Origin: RGIG4576 sp964536025 | GTDB taxonomy: Bacteria > Bacteroidota > Bacteroidia > Bacteroidales > Muribaculaceae | Direction of reading: 5' to 3' | Length of the DNA stretch: 25,428 nucleotides | NCBI GenBank assembly: GCA_964536025.1 | Contig: CAZHXA010000030.1 | Location: forward strand, 1-25,428 | Part shown: positions 17,547-25,291 of the stretch, piece by piece | Numbering within the stretch: position 1 is the first letter of the stretch | How the letters are laid out: each line of letters opens with the position of its first letter | Made by a program: the position numbers and the translations under genes | The notes under the pieces: generated by a model | What the model saw: the letters and a program-made list of their open reading frames with translations, nothing else | Told to the model about the DNA's origin: nothing | Database searches by the model: none

Positions 17547-18566
17547 ATGGGATTATTCTCATTTACAAAAGAAATAGCAATAGACTTAGGTACAGCCAAT
17601 ACCATTATAATACATAATGATAAAATTGTACTTGATGAGCCTTCTATTGTAGCAGTTGAGACACGCACAGGCAAGCTACTTGCTGTAGGTGAAGAAGCTC
17701 GACAGATGCAAGGTAAAGAATGGGATGGTATTAGAACAATACGTCCTTTAAGAAAAGGGGTAATTGCCGACTTTAATGCTGCAGAACTAATGATTCGTGG
17801 CTTGATAAAAAAAGCAAGTTCAAAAAGCAGTTGGTTCTCTCCTTCTTTAAGAATGGTTGTTGGTATTCCTTCCGGTTCTACCGAAGTCGAAATTCGTGCA
17901 GTTCGCGACTCTTCTGAACACGCCGGCGGTCGTGATGTATATATGATTTACGAGCCAATGGCAGCTGCGTTAGGTATAGGTCTTGACGTAGAAGCTCCTG
18001 AAGGAAACATGGTTGTTGATATAGGTGGAGGTAGCTCTGAAATTGCAGTTATTTCACTTGGAGGTATCGTAAGTAATAAAAGTATACAAATAGCCGGCGA
18101 TGATTTGACCGACGACATTCAAGAACATATGCGACGTGCACACAACATGAAAGTGGGTGAACGCACAGCAGAAATGATTAAGAAAAATGTAGGTTCGGCT
18201 TTAACTGAATTAGAAAATCCACCAGAAGATTTTATTGTTCATGGACCTAATCAAATGACAGCTCTTCCTATGGAAGTACCGGTTTCTTATCAAGAAATAA
18301 GCCACTGCATTGAAAAATCCATTTCTAAGATTGAAGCAGCTGTATTAAGTGCGTTGGAACAAACTCCACCCGAATTATACGCCGACATTGTTAAGAATGG
18401 TATATATCTTGCAGGTGGTGGTGCTTTGTTAAGAGGTCTAGACAAACGATTAACCGATAAAATCGGTATTAAATTTCACATTGCCGAAGACCCATTGCTT
18501 GCTGTTGCAAGAGGTACAGGTGTTGCTTTGAAAAATATAGAACGCTTTAACTTCTTGATAAGATAA
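17547..18566 (+). CDS. mreB: Rod shape-determining protein MreB
   Basis: The 339-residue protein is the bacterial actin homologue that polymerises under the inner membrane and guides lateral wall synthesis. The first phosphate loop DLGTANT is at residues 13-19, the second is DIGGGSSEIAVISLGG, and the adenosine motif is LAGGGALLRGLDKRL near the C-terminus. The N-terminus GLFSFTKEI has the amphipathic character seen in MreB membrane anchors. Length is standard. It starts 14 bases after purH and is followed, after a 108-base gap with a hairpin, by mreC, so its expression relative to the later genes may be set separately. Confidence 0.97.
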   Translation: MGLFSFTKEIAIDLGTANTIIIHNDKIVLDEPSIVAVETRTGKLLAVGEEARQMQGKEWDGIRTIRPLRKGVIADFNAAELMIRGLIKKASSKSSWFSPSLRMVVGIPSGSTEVEIRAVRDSSEHAGGRDVYMIYEPMAAALGIGLDVEAPEGNMVVDIGGGSSEIAVISLGGIVSNKSIQIAGDDLTDDIQEHMRRAHNMKVGERTAEMIKKNVGSALTELENPPEDFIVHGPNQMTALPMEVPVSYQEISHCIEKSISKIEAAVLSALEQTPPELYADIVKNGIYLAGGGALLRGLDKRLTDKIGIKFHIAEDPLLAVARGTGVALKNIERFNFLIR

Positions 18567-18584
18567 TTTCTATATATGTGATTT

Positions 18585-18631
18585 AATGGAATTATGAAGG
18601 CTTTGATTTATTCATAGCCTTCTATTCCATT
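18585..18631 (+). other. Stem-loop between mreB and mreC
   Basis: AATGGAA (18585-18591) pairs with TTCCATT (18625-18631), and inside it GAAGGCT (18596-18602) pairs with AGCCTTC (18616-18622), with a small internal loop between. There is no T run directly after the stem, so it is a weak terminator at best; it could be an attenuator or an mRNA-stabilising or processing element. No promoter box fits TAnnTTTG in the rest of the gap. Confidence 0.6.
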
Positions 18632-18674
18632 CTATAAATAGTTTGTATTTTTTCTAAGTAAGAGGTATTTTATA

Positions 18675-19535
18675 GTGAGAAATTTAATAGACTTTTTCAT
18701 AAGAAACAGTTCTTGGTTTATTTTTATTTTTTATATGATTTTGAGCAGTATTTTATTGTTCAATAACAATCCTTATCAACAAAGTGTATATCTCACTTCA
18801 GCCAATAAAATTAGTTCTTCTGTTTATTCATGTATAAACGGTATTACCTCTTATTTTTATCTTCGTGACATAAACGAAGACTTACAAAGGCAAAACGCTA
18901 CCTTGGAAATGGAAGTACTTGCTTTGCGTAATCAAGTAAATGAATATAAACTACAAATTGGTGATACTACTACAATTTCACTAAATGACAAACCTTTTGA
19001 TTTTATCGTAGGTCGTGTAATTAGTAACAGTATTTCTTTACAACAAAATTATATCACAATTAACAAAGGTTTTAAAGACGGTATAGATAGCGAACTTGGC
19101 GTAGTTGACCAAAACGGCGTGGTGGGCATAGTGAACGTCGTTGGAGAAAACAGTTCTCGCATTATATCTTTACTGAATCCTAATTTAAGGCTATCTTGTA
19201 AAGTTAAAGGCAGCGATTTCTTTGGTAGTTTGGTATGGGATGGTAAATCTCCTTATTATGCCAATTTAGAGGAAATGCCTCGACATGTAAAATTTGGAAA
19301 AGGCGATACTATCGTTACGAGTGGTTATTCAGCTGTTTTCCCCGAAGGAATTACAGTAGGAACAATTGAAGAACAATTAAGTTCCGGTGCTGATAACTTC
19401 TTTTCACTTAAAATCAAATTAGCTACCGATTTCACTCAATTAAGTAATGTTCGCGTTCTGAAAAACAACATGAAAAACGAATTGAATATGCTAAAAACAA
19501 AAGATGATAATCACAGAAAGGAGGGAAAAAAATGA
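18675..19535 (+). CDS. mreC: Rod shape-determining protein MreC
   Basis: The 286-residue protein is the periplasmic scaffold of the elongation complex, linking MreB and MreD to PBP2-RodA. A single membrane segment at about residues 12-30 is followed by a coiled coil (LQRQNATLEMEVLALRNQVN, about residues 60-95) and the beta-rich MreC domain (ITINKGFKDGIDSELGVVDQ, then VVGENSSRIISLLNPN, then GDTIVTSGYSAVFPEGITVG). It starts with GTG: the family's usual start (MRNL then a hydrophobic stretch) is at this codon and no in-frame ATG precedes it. The stop overlaps the mreD start by 4 bases (ATGA), which implies coupled translation. Confidence 0.94.
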   Translation: MRNLIDFFIRNSSWFIFIFYMILSSILLFNNNPYQQSVYLTSANKISSSVYSCINGITSYFYLRDINEDLQRQNATLEMEVLALRNQVNEYKLQIGDTTTISLNDKPFDFIVGRVISNSISLQQNYITINKGFKDGIDSELGVVDQNGVVGIVNVVGENSSRIISLLNPNLRLSCKVKGSDFFGSLVWDGKSPYYANLEEMPRHVKFGKGDTIVTSGYSAVFPEGITVGTIEEQLSSGADNFFSLKIKLATDFTQLSNVRVLKNNMKNELNMLKTKDDNHRKEGKK

Positions 19536-20050
19536 CAAAAAATGCTCTTGTTTCGTTATTATTATTTCTTTTAATGGTTTTATTGCAAATTATTTGCAAC
19601 AGAATATGCCTTTTTAATATTGCTGTACCTTTCATTTTCATTTATTTCATTCTTAGGCTACCACTCACCCTATCGGTTAATTGGGTAATGACCCTTTCTT
19701 TTTTAATAGGACTTGTAGTTGACATCTTCAGCAATACACAAGGAATGTTTGCTATGTCATGCGTTATTTTGGGAGCTATAAGAAAAATTGTTTTTGGATT
19801 GTTTTACCCTCGCGAAGATGAAATGACTATTCCTATACCATCTATTCGCACTCTTGGTATTGGTAATTACATTAAATACATGTTTACACTTACTGTTATT
19901 TTTTGCACATGTATATATGTAATACAATTATTCACTTTCAATAACTTCTTGCTCACTTTCTTTAGAATTATTGGAAGTTCTATTCTTACTGCAATTATAT
20001 TATTCGGTTTTGATAGTATAGCTACAACTCGACGTGAGAAAAGATTATAA
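19532..20050 (+). CDS. mreD: Rod shape-determining protein MreD
   Basis: The 172-residue protein is a small integral membrane protein with five or so hydrophobic segments: residues 4-24, 28-45, 50-68, 108-128 and 136-160. The segment SFLIGLVVDIFSNTQGMFA is the typical MreD signature with its conserved Asp and Gly. It belongs to the MreBCD elongation complex in the inner membrane. The ATG overlaps the mreC stop, and the mrdA GTG start lies within its last codons (17-base overlap). Confidence 0.92.
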   Translation: MTKNALVSLLLFLLMVLLQIICNRICLFNIAVPFIFIYFILRLPLTLSVNWVMTLSFLIGLVVDIFSNTQGMFAMSCVILGAIRKIVFGLFYPREDEMTIPIPSIRTLGIGNYIKYMFTLTVIFCTCIYVIQLFTFNNFLLTFFRIIGSSILTAIILFGFDSIATTRREKRL

Positions 20051-21896
20051 TTTAGAGAAAAGAAAATATGTGATTGGAGGATTTATCGTTGTAATAGTTT
20101 TCATATACTTGATAAAACTCTTTGAATTGCAAGTTTGTAACACTAAATACAAAGAAAATTCCGACTCTAACGCATTTTTAAAGAAAACGATTTATCCATC
20201 ACGAGGACTCATGTATGACCGTGATGACAGATTGATTGTATTTAATCAACCGGCTTACGACATGGTTTTTATTCCTCGAGATGTTCAAGACTTTGACACT
20301 ATCGACTTTTGCAATACTCTGCAAATATCTCGTGAAGACTTCGATAAAAGAATGAAAGAAATAAAAGGGCCTAAAAACCCCAATTATTCTTCATATACTC
20401 AACAAACTTTCATGACTCACCTATCGGTGCAAGATTATGGACGTCTGCAAGAAAAATTATACCGTTTTCCCGGATTTTACATTCAAAAAAGAATTTTAAG
20501 ACAGTATAATTATAAAGCTGCTGCCAATGTACTTGGAAATATTCGAGAAGTAAACAATAATGACCTAAAAAACGACGAATATTATCGACCGGGTGACTAT
20601 ACCGGCGATTTAGGTATCGAAAAAAGCTACGAAAAATACCTGCGAGGCGAAAAAGGTATGGAAATTCTAATAAGAGACGCTTTCGGGAAAATAAAAGGGC
20701 GTTATAATAATGGTCTTAACGATGTGGCTCCTATTGCCGGTAAAGATTTAAAGCTAAGCATTGATATTGAGCTTCAAGAATATGGCGAAAAATTAATGCG
20801 AAACAAAATAGGTGCTATTGTTGCTATAGAACCGTCTACCGGTGAAGTGCTTGCTTTAGTTTCATCTCCTACCTACGACCCAAATGACCTTGTTGGACGT
20901 GCAAGAGGGAAAAACTATCGAAAATTGGTCAATGACCGTATAAAAATGCCTCTTTATGACAGAGCAATTATGGCAGCATACCCTCCGGGGTCAACATTTA
21001 AACCCACACAAGGTCTTATTTTCCGTCAAGAAGGTATTGTAACCGAAAATACACCATACCCTTGTTCACATGGTTTCATTTTCGGGCGATTGAAAGTAGG
21101 ATGCCACGGGCATGAATCCCCTATCACACTCATGCCTGCATTACGCACTTCTTGTAACGCTTATTTCTGTTGGGGATTAAAAAACATGCTTGACAAAAAA
21201 TCCAAATATGGAACCGTAGGCAACGCTTTTGAAACGTGGAAACGCTATATGGTGGCTATGGGATATGGCTATCGTCTCGGCATAGATTTACCAGGTGAAA
21301 GCCGTGGTTTTATTCCCAACGAAAAATTTTATGATAAATTTTACGGACATAATCGATGGAATGCTTTAACAATCATATCCATTGCCATAGGACAAGGTGA
21401 AATACTTGCCACACCACTGCAAATAGCTAATCTTGCCGCCACTATTGCCAATCGTGGATATTTCATCACACCTCACGTTGTAAAAAGCATTAAGGATGAA
21501 CAAATAGATTCCTTGTATACCGAACGTAGATATACAGGTATAGACAGTAAATACTACAATGAAATAGTACAAGGTATGAGAATGGCTGTCGTAGGTGGTA
21601 CTTGTCGCACTGCAAACCTTAAAAACATTGAGGTTTGTGGAAAAACCGGAACAGCACAAAACCCTCACGGACGCGACCACTCGGCTTTCATGGGATTTGC
21701 TCCAATGAATAACCCCCAAATAGCTATATGTGTCTATGTCCAAAATGCCGGATTTGGAGCTACATATGGAGTTCCTATCGGAAGCCTTATGATGGAAAAA
21801 TATTTAAATGACAGCATTGCTCCCGAACGAAAACATTTGGAGCAACGAATGTTGGACGCTAACACAATGATTTTAAGTGGAATTAAGAGCAACTAA
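20034..21896 (+). CDS. mrdA: Penicillin-binding protein 2 (peptidoglycan transpeptidase of the elongasome)
   Basis: The 620-residue class B PBP cross-links peptidoglycan during elongation. A membrane anchor at residues 12-30 is followed by the dimerisation (pedestal) domain with YPSRGLMYDRDDRL, and then by the transpeptidase. All three active-site motifs are present: SxxK at Ser320 (GSTFK), SxN at Ser373 (SCN) and KTG at Lys537 (KTGTAQ). The segment DYTGDLGIEKSYEKYLRGE is typical for PBP2. It is the usual target of amdinocillin-type beta-lactams in other bacteria. The GTG start overlaps mreD by 17 bases; no in-frame ATG occurs before the conserved region. Its stop overlaps the rodA start by 20 bases. 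Confidence 0.96.
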   Translation: MRKDYNLEKRKYVIGGFIVVIVFIYLIKLFELQVCNTKYKENSDSNAFLKKTIYPSRGLMYDRDDRLIVFNQPAYDMVFIPRDVQDFDTIDFCNTLQISREDFDKRMKEIKGPKNPNYSSYTQQTFMTHLSVQDYGRLQEKLYRFPGFYIQKRILRQYNYKAAANVLGNIREVNNNDLKNDEYYRPGDYTGDLGIEKSYEKYLRGEKGMEILIRDAFGKIKGRYNNGLNDVAPIAGKDLKLSIDIELQEYGEKLMRNKIGAIVAIEPSTGEVLALVSSPTYDPNDLVGRARGKNYRKLVNDRIKMPLYDRAIMAAYPPGSTFKPTQGLIFRQEGIVTENTPYPCSHGFIFGRLKVGCHGHESPITLMPALRTSCNAYFCWGLKNMLDKKSKYGTVGNAFETWKRYMVAMGYGYRLGIDLPGESRGFIPNEKFYDKFYGHNRWNALTIISIAIGQGEILATPLQIANLAATIANRGYFITPHVVKSIKDEQIDSLYTERRYTGIDSKYYNEIVQGMRMAVVGGTCRTANLKNIEVCGKTGTAQNPHGRDHSAFMGFAPMNNPQIAICVYVQNAGFGATYGVPIGSLMMEKYLNDSIAPERKHLEQRMLDANTMILSGIKSN

Positions 21897-23352
21897 TAAT
21901 ACAGGGACTACATCGATATTAAAATCTATCGATTGGATTACACTGCTTATCTATGTAATAATGGTTATTTCCGGAGCAGTGAGCATTTATGCAGCCACCT
22001 ATGACTTTGACCATGCAAGCATATTTTCCTTTTCCGAATTTTCAGGGAAACAATTTATGTGGATTGGCATTTCTTTTATTGTAGGTTTTTCAATGACACT
22101 CATTGAAAAACGACTGTTTGAAGCTTATGCCTACCCTATTTATGGCATAATGATTTTGTTATTGATTGTCACCATATTCATAGCCCCCGACATAAACGGT
22201 TCTCGCTCTTGGATAGTATTGGGTCCTATAAGTTTACAACCTGCCGAATTTGCAAAATTCGCTACAGCATTGGCATTAGCAAAAGTGTTTAGCACTTACA
22301 ATTTTGTATTAAACAAAAGTGCAAGCAATTATTTGAAATGTGCATTCGTAATAGGTCTACCCATTATACTCATCTTATTACAAAAAGAAACGGGTTCGGC
22401 TTTGGTTTATTTTTCATTCCTTTTTGTACTCTATCGCGAAGGCATGACCGGATTCGTTTTATTTATTGGACTTTGTGCCATAACGTTCTTCGTAGTGGCA
22501 ATTAAATTCACCGAAACAATGATATTGGGCATCTCTGCCGGAATGTTCAGCGTTTTTATTATGATAATGATAATTATAGTAGGAATGTTATTTCTATATT
22601 GCAAATCTTTCGTAATGGGACGAAACGTAAGTCTTGCCTACATCATTTGCGGAATCATGGTATATATACTATCCATTTTTGACATTCATATAAACGGATA
22701 CTTGTTTTTTAGCATTATTTTTACAGCTACAATAGCATATTTACTATTTTCCATGTTTAAAGAAGACGTCAAAAAAATATTGGTAATTATATCATTTACA
22801 CTCGGTTCTATACTATTCCTTTTCTCTGTAAATTATCTGTTTGAAAACAGTTTGAAAGATTATCAACAAAAACGTATTAAAGTTGCATTGGGAATAGAAG
22901 AAGATTTAAAAGGCGTAGGATATAATGTAAATCAATCAAAAATAGCCATCGGCTCAGGTGGATTCATTGGTAAAGGCTTCTTAAACGGAACTCAAACAAA
23001 ATTGAAATATGTTCCCGAACAACATACCGATTTCATTTTCTGCACCATAGGTGAAGAACAAGGATTTGTAGGCACAACCGTTGTATTAATTCTGTTTTTA
23101 GGGCTAATAATCAGAATAATAATCATAGCCGAACGACAACGCACCGCATTTGCAAGAGTTTATGCCTATTGCGTAGCATCAGTATTTATGATGCACCTCA
23201 TCATAAACGTAGGCATGGTAATAGGATTATGTCCTGTAATAGGCATACCACTTCCATTCTTCAGTTATGGAGGCTCTTCTCTTTTAGGATTCACCATTTT
23301 ACTTTTCATCCTATTATGTTTAGACGCCTATCGCCGTGAATACAACTATTAA
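21877..23352 (+). CDS. rodA: Peptidoglycan glycosyltransferase RodA (SEDS family)
   Basis: The 491-residue protein is a polytopic SEDS glycosyltransferase that polymerises lipid II and works with PBP2. Family segments are clear: SRSWIVLGPISLQPAEFAKF, then LQKETGSALVYFSFL with the catalytic-loop surroundings, and near the end FFSYGGSSLL. It is about 100 residues longer than RodA of proteobacteria; the excess is a stretch of extra hydrophobic segments at about residues 200-310, a feature I recall in other Bacteroidota RodA proteins. The likely start is GTG at 21877, overlapping mrdA by 20 bases; no in-frame ATG precedes the first membrane segment. It is the last gene of the cluster, and no convincing terminator follows. 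Confidence 0.94.
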   Translation: MELRATNNTGTTSILKSIDWITLLIYVIMVISGAVSIYAATYDFDHASIFSFSEFSGKQFMWIGISFIVGFSMTLIEKRLFEAYAYPIYGIMILLLIVTIFIAPDINGSRSWIVLGPISLQPAEFAKFATALALAKVFSTYNFVLNKSASNYLKCAFVIGLPIILILLQKETGSALVYFSFLFVLYREGMTGFVLFIGLCAITFFVVAIKFTETMILGISAGMFSVFIMIMIIIVGMLFLYCKSFVMGRNVSLAYIICGIMVYILSIFDIHINGYLFFSIIFTATIAYLLFSMFKEDVKKILVIISFTLGSILFLFSVNYLFENSLKDYQQKRIKVALGIEEDLKGVGYNVNQSKIAIGSGGFIGKGFLNGTQTKLKYVPEQHTDFIFCTIGEEQGFVGTTVVLILFLGLIIRIIIIAERQRTAFARVYAYCVASVFMMHLIINVGMVIGLCPVIGIPLPFFSYGGSSLLGFTILLFILLCLDAYRREYNY

Positions 23353-23536
23353 CGCAACCACCATCCCCCACTCATACATATTGTAATTGTTAATGCCAGT
23401 TTCCCGAGGTTGTGGTGTTTTGATCGGGCTCAACGGACCGGTCGGACATGTCCTACTTCTCTAATCAACCATTTATTGCCCCCCGACTGTGCCTATTTTT
23501 TTGGGGGTGTATGTCAATACATTTTAATATATATTC
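23353..23536. other. Non-coding, locally GC-rich junction after rodA
   Basis: No supported gene lies here. The stretch is richer in G and C than its surroundings and contains two adjacent perfect palindromes, GACCGGTC (23437-23444) and GGACATGTCC (23445-23454). It also has a C run (near 23480-23485) facing a G run (near 23512-23516) that could pair over a long loop. An open frame at 23410-23640 has unlikely composition and overlaps a recognisable pseudogene on the other strand, so it is not called. This is probably the boundary between core chromosome and an accessory segment. Confidence 0.4.
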
Positions 23537-23917
23537 CTACGATAAATGATTATAGGCTTTCCTTATTACACCGGCCATTAGGCGACGGCGTCTATCAAGG
23601 AAAGTGTTATAATCAAGTTTCTCAAAATTCTCCGGTATAGCGTTTTGTGCAAGAGTTGAGAATTATACATCATCACCTATTCGCAAACGTTATTTAGTAG
23701 AGTAATGCTCAGGATCATCATCTGAAATATCGATATTAGTTTGATAATCCAGATAAGTATAGTTTGCAATTTGATTTCGTTCACGGTCATCTGTTATGCC
23801 AAGCTTTTCAAGATATTTCTTCGGAAATATGTGATGAACATCAATAGCCGACTTCGTACCACTTGTTCCTGGCGTTAAAAAAGCTACAGTAGGGATTGTG
23901 CTGAAAAGCCACCACAA
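23537..23917 (-). pseudogene. C-terminal remnant of a DUF262/DUF1524 (GmrSD-like) protein
   Basis: Read on the minus strand, one frame encodes a C-terminal DUF1524-like nuclease part: SAIDVHHIFPKKYLEKLG, then RNQIANYTYLDYQTNIDISD, then after two stop codons FSTLAQNAIPENFEKLDYN and FLDRRRRLMAGVIRKAY before a final TAG at 23537. The HH-IFPK and N-x-ANYTYLD pattern belongs to the HNH-like domain of DUF262/GmrSD proteins, a family that includes modification-dependent (type IV) restriction enzymes. The frame is broken by TAA codons at 23690-23692 and 23663-23665, both where a Tyr codon (TAT/TAC) would fit. The N-terminal DUF262 NTPase-like domain, several hundred residues, is missing. It is therefore a truncated, decayed gene. 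Confidence 0.75.
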
Positions 23918-23999
23918 TTTTGAGGATACGTTCCAGCTGTTCTCTCAGAAAACCCACCGCCTGCTGTAGCTTATCAAAAGTAATGTTTTCGTCTGCCAT
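23900..23999 (-). pseudogene. N-terminal fragment of a mobile-element helix-turn-helix (excisionase-like) protein
   Basis: From the ATG at 23999 the minus strand reads MADENITFDKLQQAVGFLRE and then QLERILKIVVAF. This closely resembles the first 30 residues of the small helix-turn-helix proteins (about 90-100 residues) found beside integrases in Bacteroides mobile elements. The helix-turn-helix part itself is missing: the frame runs on only to a stop at 23841 through sequence that, one frame over, encodes the DUF1524 remnant. So a deletion has fused the two genes near 23905-23920. The match is from memory of the family. Confidence 0.55.
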
Positions 24000-24192
24000 A
24001 CGCGAATTAGTTTTAATGATTTGATGACAAAGGAAATCGGTATTATAATGGTGAAATCACCCACCAAAATATAACTGCAAAATAACTTCTGGATGGTGGT
24101 TGGTAGTGTGATTAAGTGCCGATTTTCGTAAAATGTGGAATGTGTGATGATCAAATATCGGCTGTAAAACACTAAGTCTGATAAGTTTTGAA

Positions 24193-24200
24193 TAACTTTG
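24193..24200 (+). promoter_or_regulatory. -7 promoter box for the HNH endonuclease gene
   Basis: TAACTTTG matches TAnnTTTG and lies 31 bases before the ATG at 24232. No clean -33 TTTG is present. The rest of 24000-24231 shows no supported gene. Confidence 0.55.
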
Positions 24201-24231
24201 CTCTATCATTGAAAACTTAAGTGTCAAGACT

Positions 24232-24966
24232 ATGATAGTACAGGATATGGCAATAATTTACAAATATGCCAAGCAAATATATTTAAAAGAACTACGTCAA
24301 GTTGATGCAATAAGTCAGATACAACCACAATTAGTAGAATGGGATTTCAATAAAAATTCTTTTATTGATTTCTGTGCAGCATTGCGCCATATGCTTAATG
24401 GAACTAAGCACACACGTGGTATTAGTACAGATTTAAGAGAATTTTATCTTGGAAAAATATACGAAGAATTTGGTATTCAAAGATTAAAAACTGCGCTAGA
24501 TGCCTATATGATGCATATTGAATACTATGAAGACAAACGACATACAAATAGGCTGATAGAAAGAAGTATATACCAAAAGTTTTTAAAAAAGATAGATGAA
24601 AATCAATATTTTGAAAGCGATCTACAACTTATCGAAAGTTTAAAGAGAAATAATGTGTATTACGAAGGTGATGCCGAACAAGTTGTTATAAATAAGTATT
24701 CTAGGAGTAAATCAGCAAGACAAGATTGTATCGCTAAATATGGAACTAAGTGTTCCGTTTGTGGTTTAAAGTTTGAAGATAGATATGGTGAGTTAGGTAA
24801 GGGTTTTATTCATGTGCATCATCTTATACCTATTTCATCGGTAAAAGAAATGAAAGAGGTAACCTGCGATGATTTGTGCCCAGTTTGCCCAAATTGTCAC
24901 GCAATGCTACATAAGGGACAACTCTCAATAGAAGAATTAAAGGCAATAATTGAGAATAATAAATAG
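24232..24966 (+). CDS. HNH endonuclease domain protein
   Basis: The 244-residue protein ends in a clear zinc-bound HNH nuclease domain at about residues 150-240: CSVC (Cys174, Cys177), VHHLIPIS (His196, His197), DDLCPVCPNCHAMLHKG (Cys219, Asn221, Cys222, His223, His227). This resembles McrA-type and other defence-linked HNH nucleases that cut DNA. The N-terminal 145 residues are helical and I do not recognise a family, although a target-recognition role is possible. The ATG at 24232 is favoured over the next in-frame ATG (24247) only because it suits the promoter distance. No methyltransferase or partner gene is adjacent; it sits between a decayed DUF262 remnant and a short unknown ORF, which suggests accessory defence cargo. 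DNA specificity is unknown. Confidence 0.85.
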   Translation: MIVQDMAIIYKYAKQIYLKELRQVDAISQIQPQLVEWDFNKNSFIDFCAALRHMLNGTKHTRGISTDLREFYLGKIYEEFGIQRLKTALDAYMMHIEYYEDKRHTNRLIERSIYQKFLKKIDENQYFESDLQLIESLKRNNVYYEGDAEQVVINKYSRSKSARQDCIAKYGTKCSVCGLKFEDRYGELGKGFIHVHHLIPISSVKEMKEVTCDDLCPVCPNCHAMLHKGQLSIEELKAIIENNK

Positions 24967-24969
24967 ACT

Positions 24970-25146
24970 TTATCTTATATTATCATCCAACTTAATCCTA
25001 CACTCGGATTCGGTATGCGACATTTTACGCTCGATGGTTGAGACTTCTAAGTCGCGGAGAGCGTGAACAAAGACACGCTTAATGAATGTAGCGGTGTGGA
25101 TACGCTTTTTGCCAAATGCTTTGCCGATGATCCAACCAAAGTGCAT
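24970..25146 (-). CDS. Short unrecognised ORF, possibly a gene fragment
   Basis: An open minus-strand frame runs from a stop at 25228-25230 to TAA at 24970. The first ATG is at 25146, giving 58 residues that begin MHFGWIIGKAFGKKRIHTAT and include VFVHALRDLEVSTIERKMSH. The frame stays open for 27 codons before this ATG, with believable composition (GDTPREVSHVKVD), so the piece could be the rest of a longer truncated gene or could start at TTG (25164). Its base composition is richer in G and C than the HNH gene next to it, which supports a coding or foreign origin. I recognise no family. It converges on the HNH gene with only 3 bases between the stop codons. Confidence 0.35.
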   Translation of the reverse strand: MHFGWIIGKAFGKKRIHTATFIKRVFVHALRDLEVSTIERKMSHTESECRIKLDDNIR

Positions 25147-25250
25147 CAGGTCTATACTTTTCAAGGTAGAATCAACCTTTACGTGCGATACCTCGCGAGG
25201 GGTGTCGCCTAAACTATACTCTGTAATTTAGCAACACAGGCGGTCTAACT

Positions 25251-25291
25251 GCTCAGTAGTTATTTAGTGTGGAAATAAATAACTACTGAGC
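25251..25291. repeat. 16-bp perfect inverted repeat (hairpin)
   Basis: GCTCAGTAGTTATTTA (25251-25266) is the exact reverse complement of 25276-25291, around a 9-base loop. No T run follows on the plus strand. It directly abuts the inverted copy of the 19-20 base repeat at 25292-25310, so it may be part of a dispersed repeat unit rather than a terminator. Confidence 0.75.

Noticed and set aside
23480..23516. C run facing a G run as a terminator for rodA
   Set aside because: The loop would be long and the T run lies inside the loop instead of after the stem, so it does not fit a Rho-independent terminator.
23410..23640. A 76-codon plus-strand ORF after rodA
   Set aside because: It overlaps the DUF1524 remnant on the other strand, which has real family motifs, and its own composition does not look like a protein.
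23945..24172. A 75-codon minus-strand ORF upstream of and across the helix-turn-helix fragment
   Set aside because: It is in a different frame from the recognisable fragment and shows no family motif.
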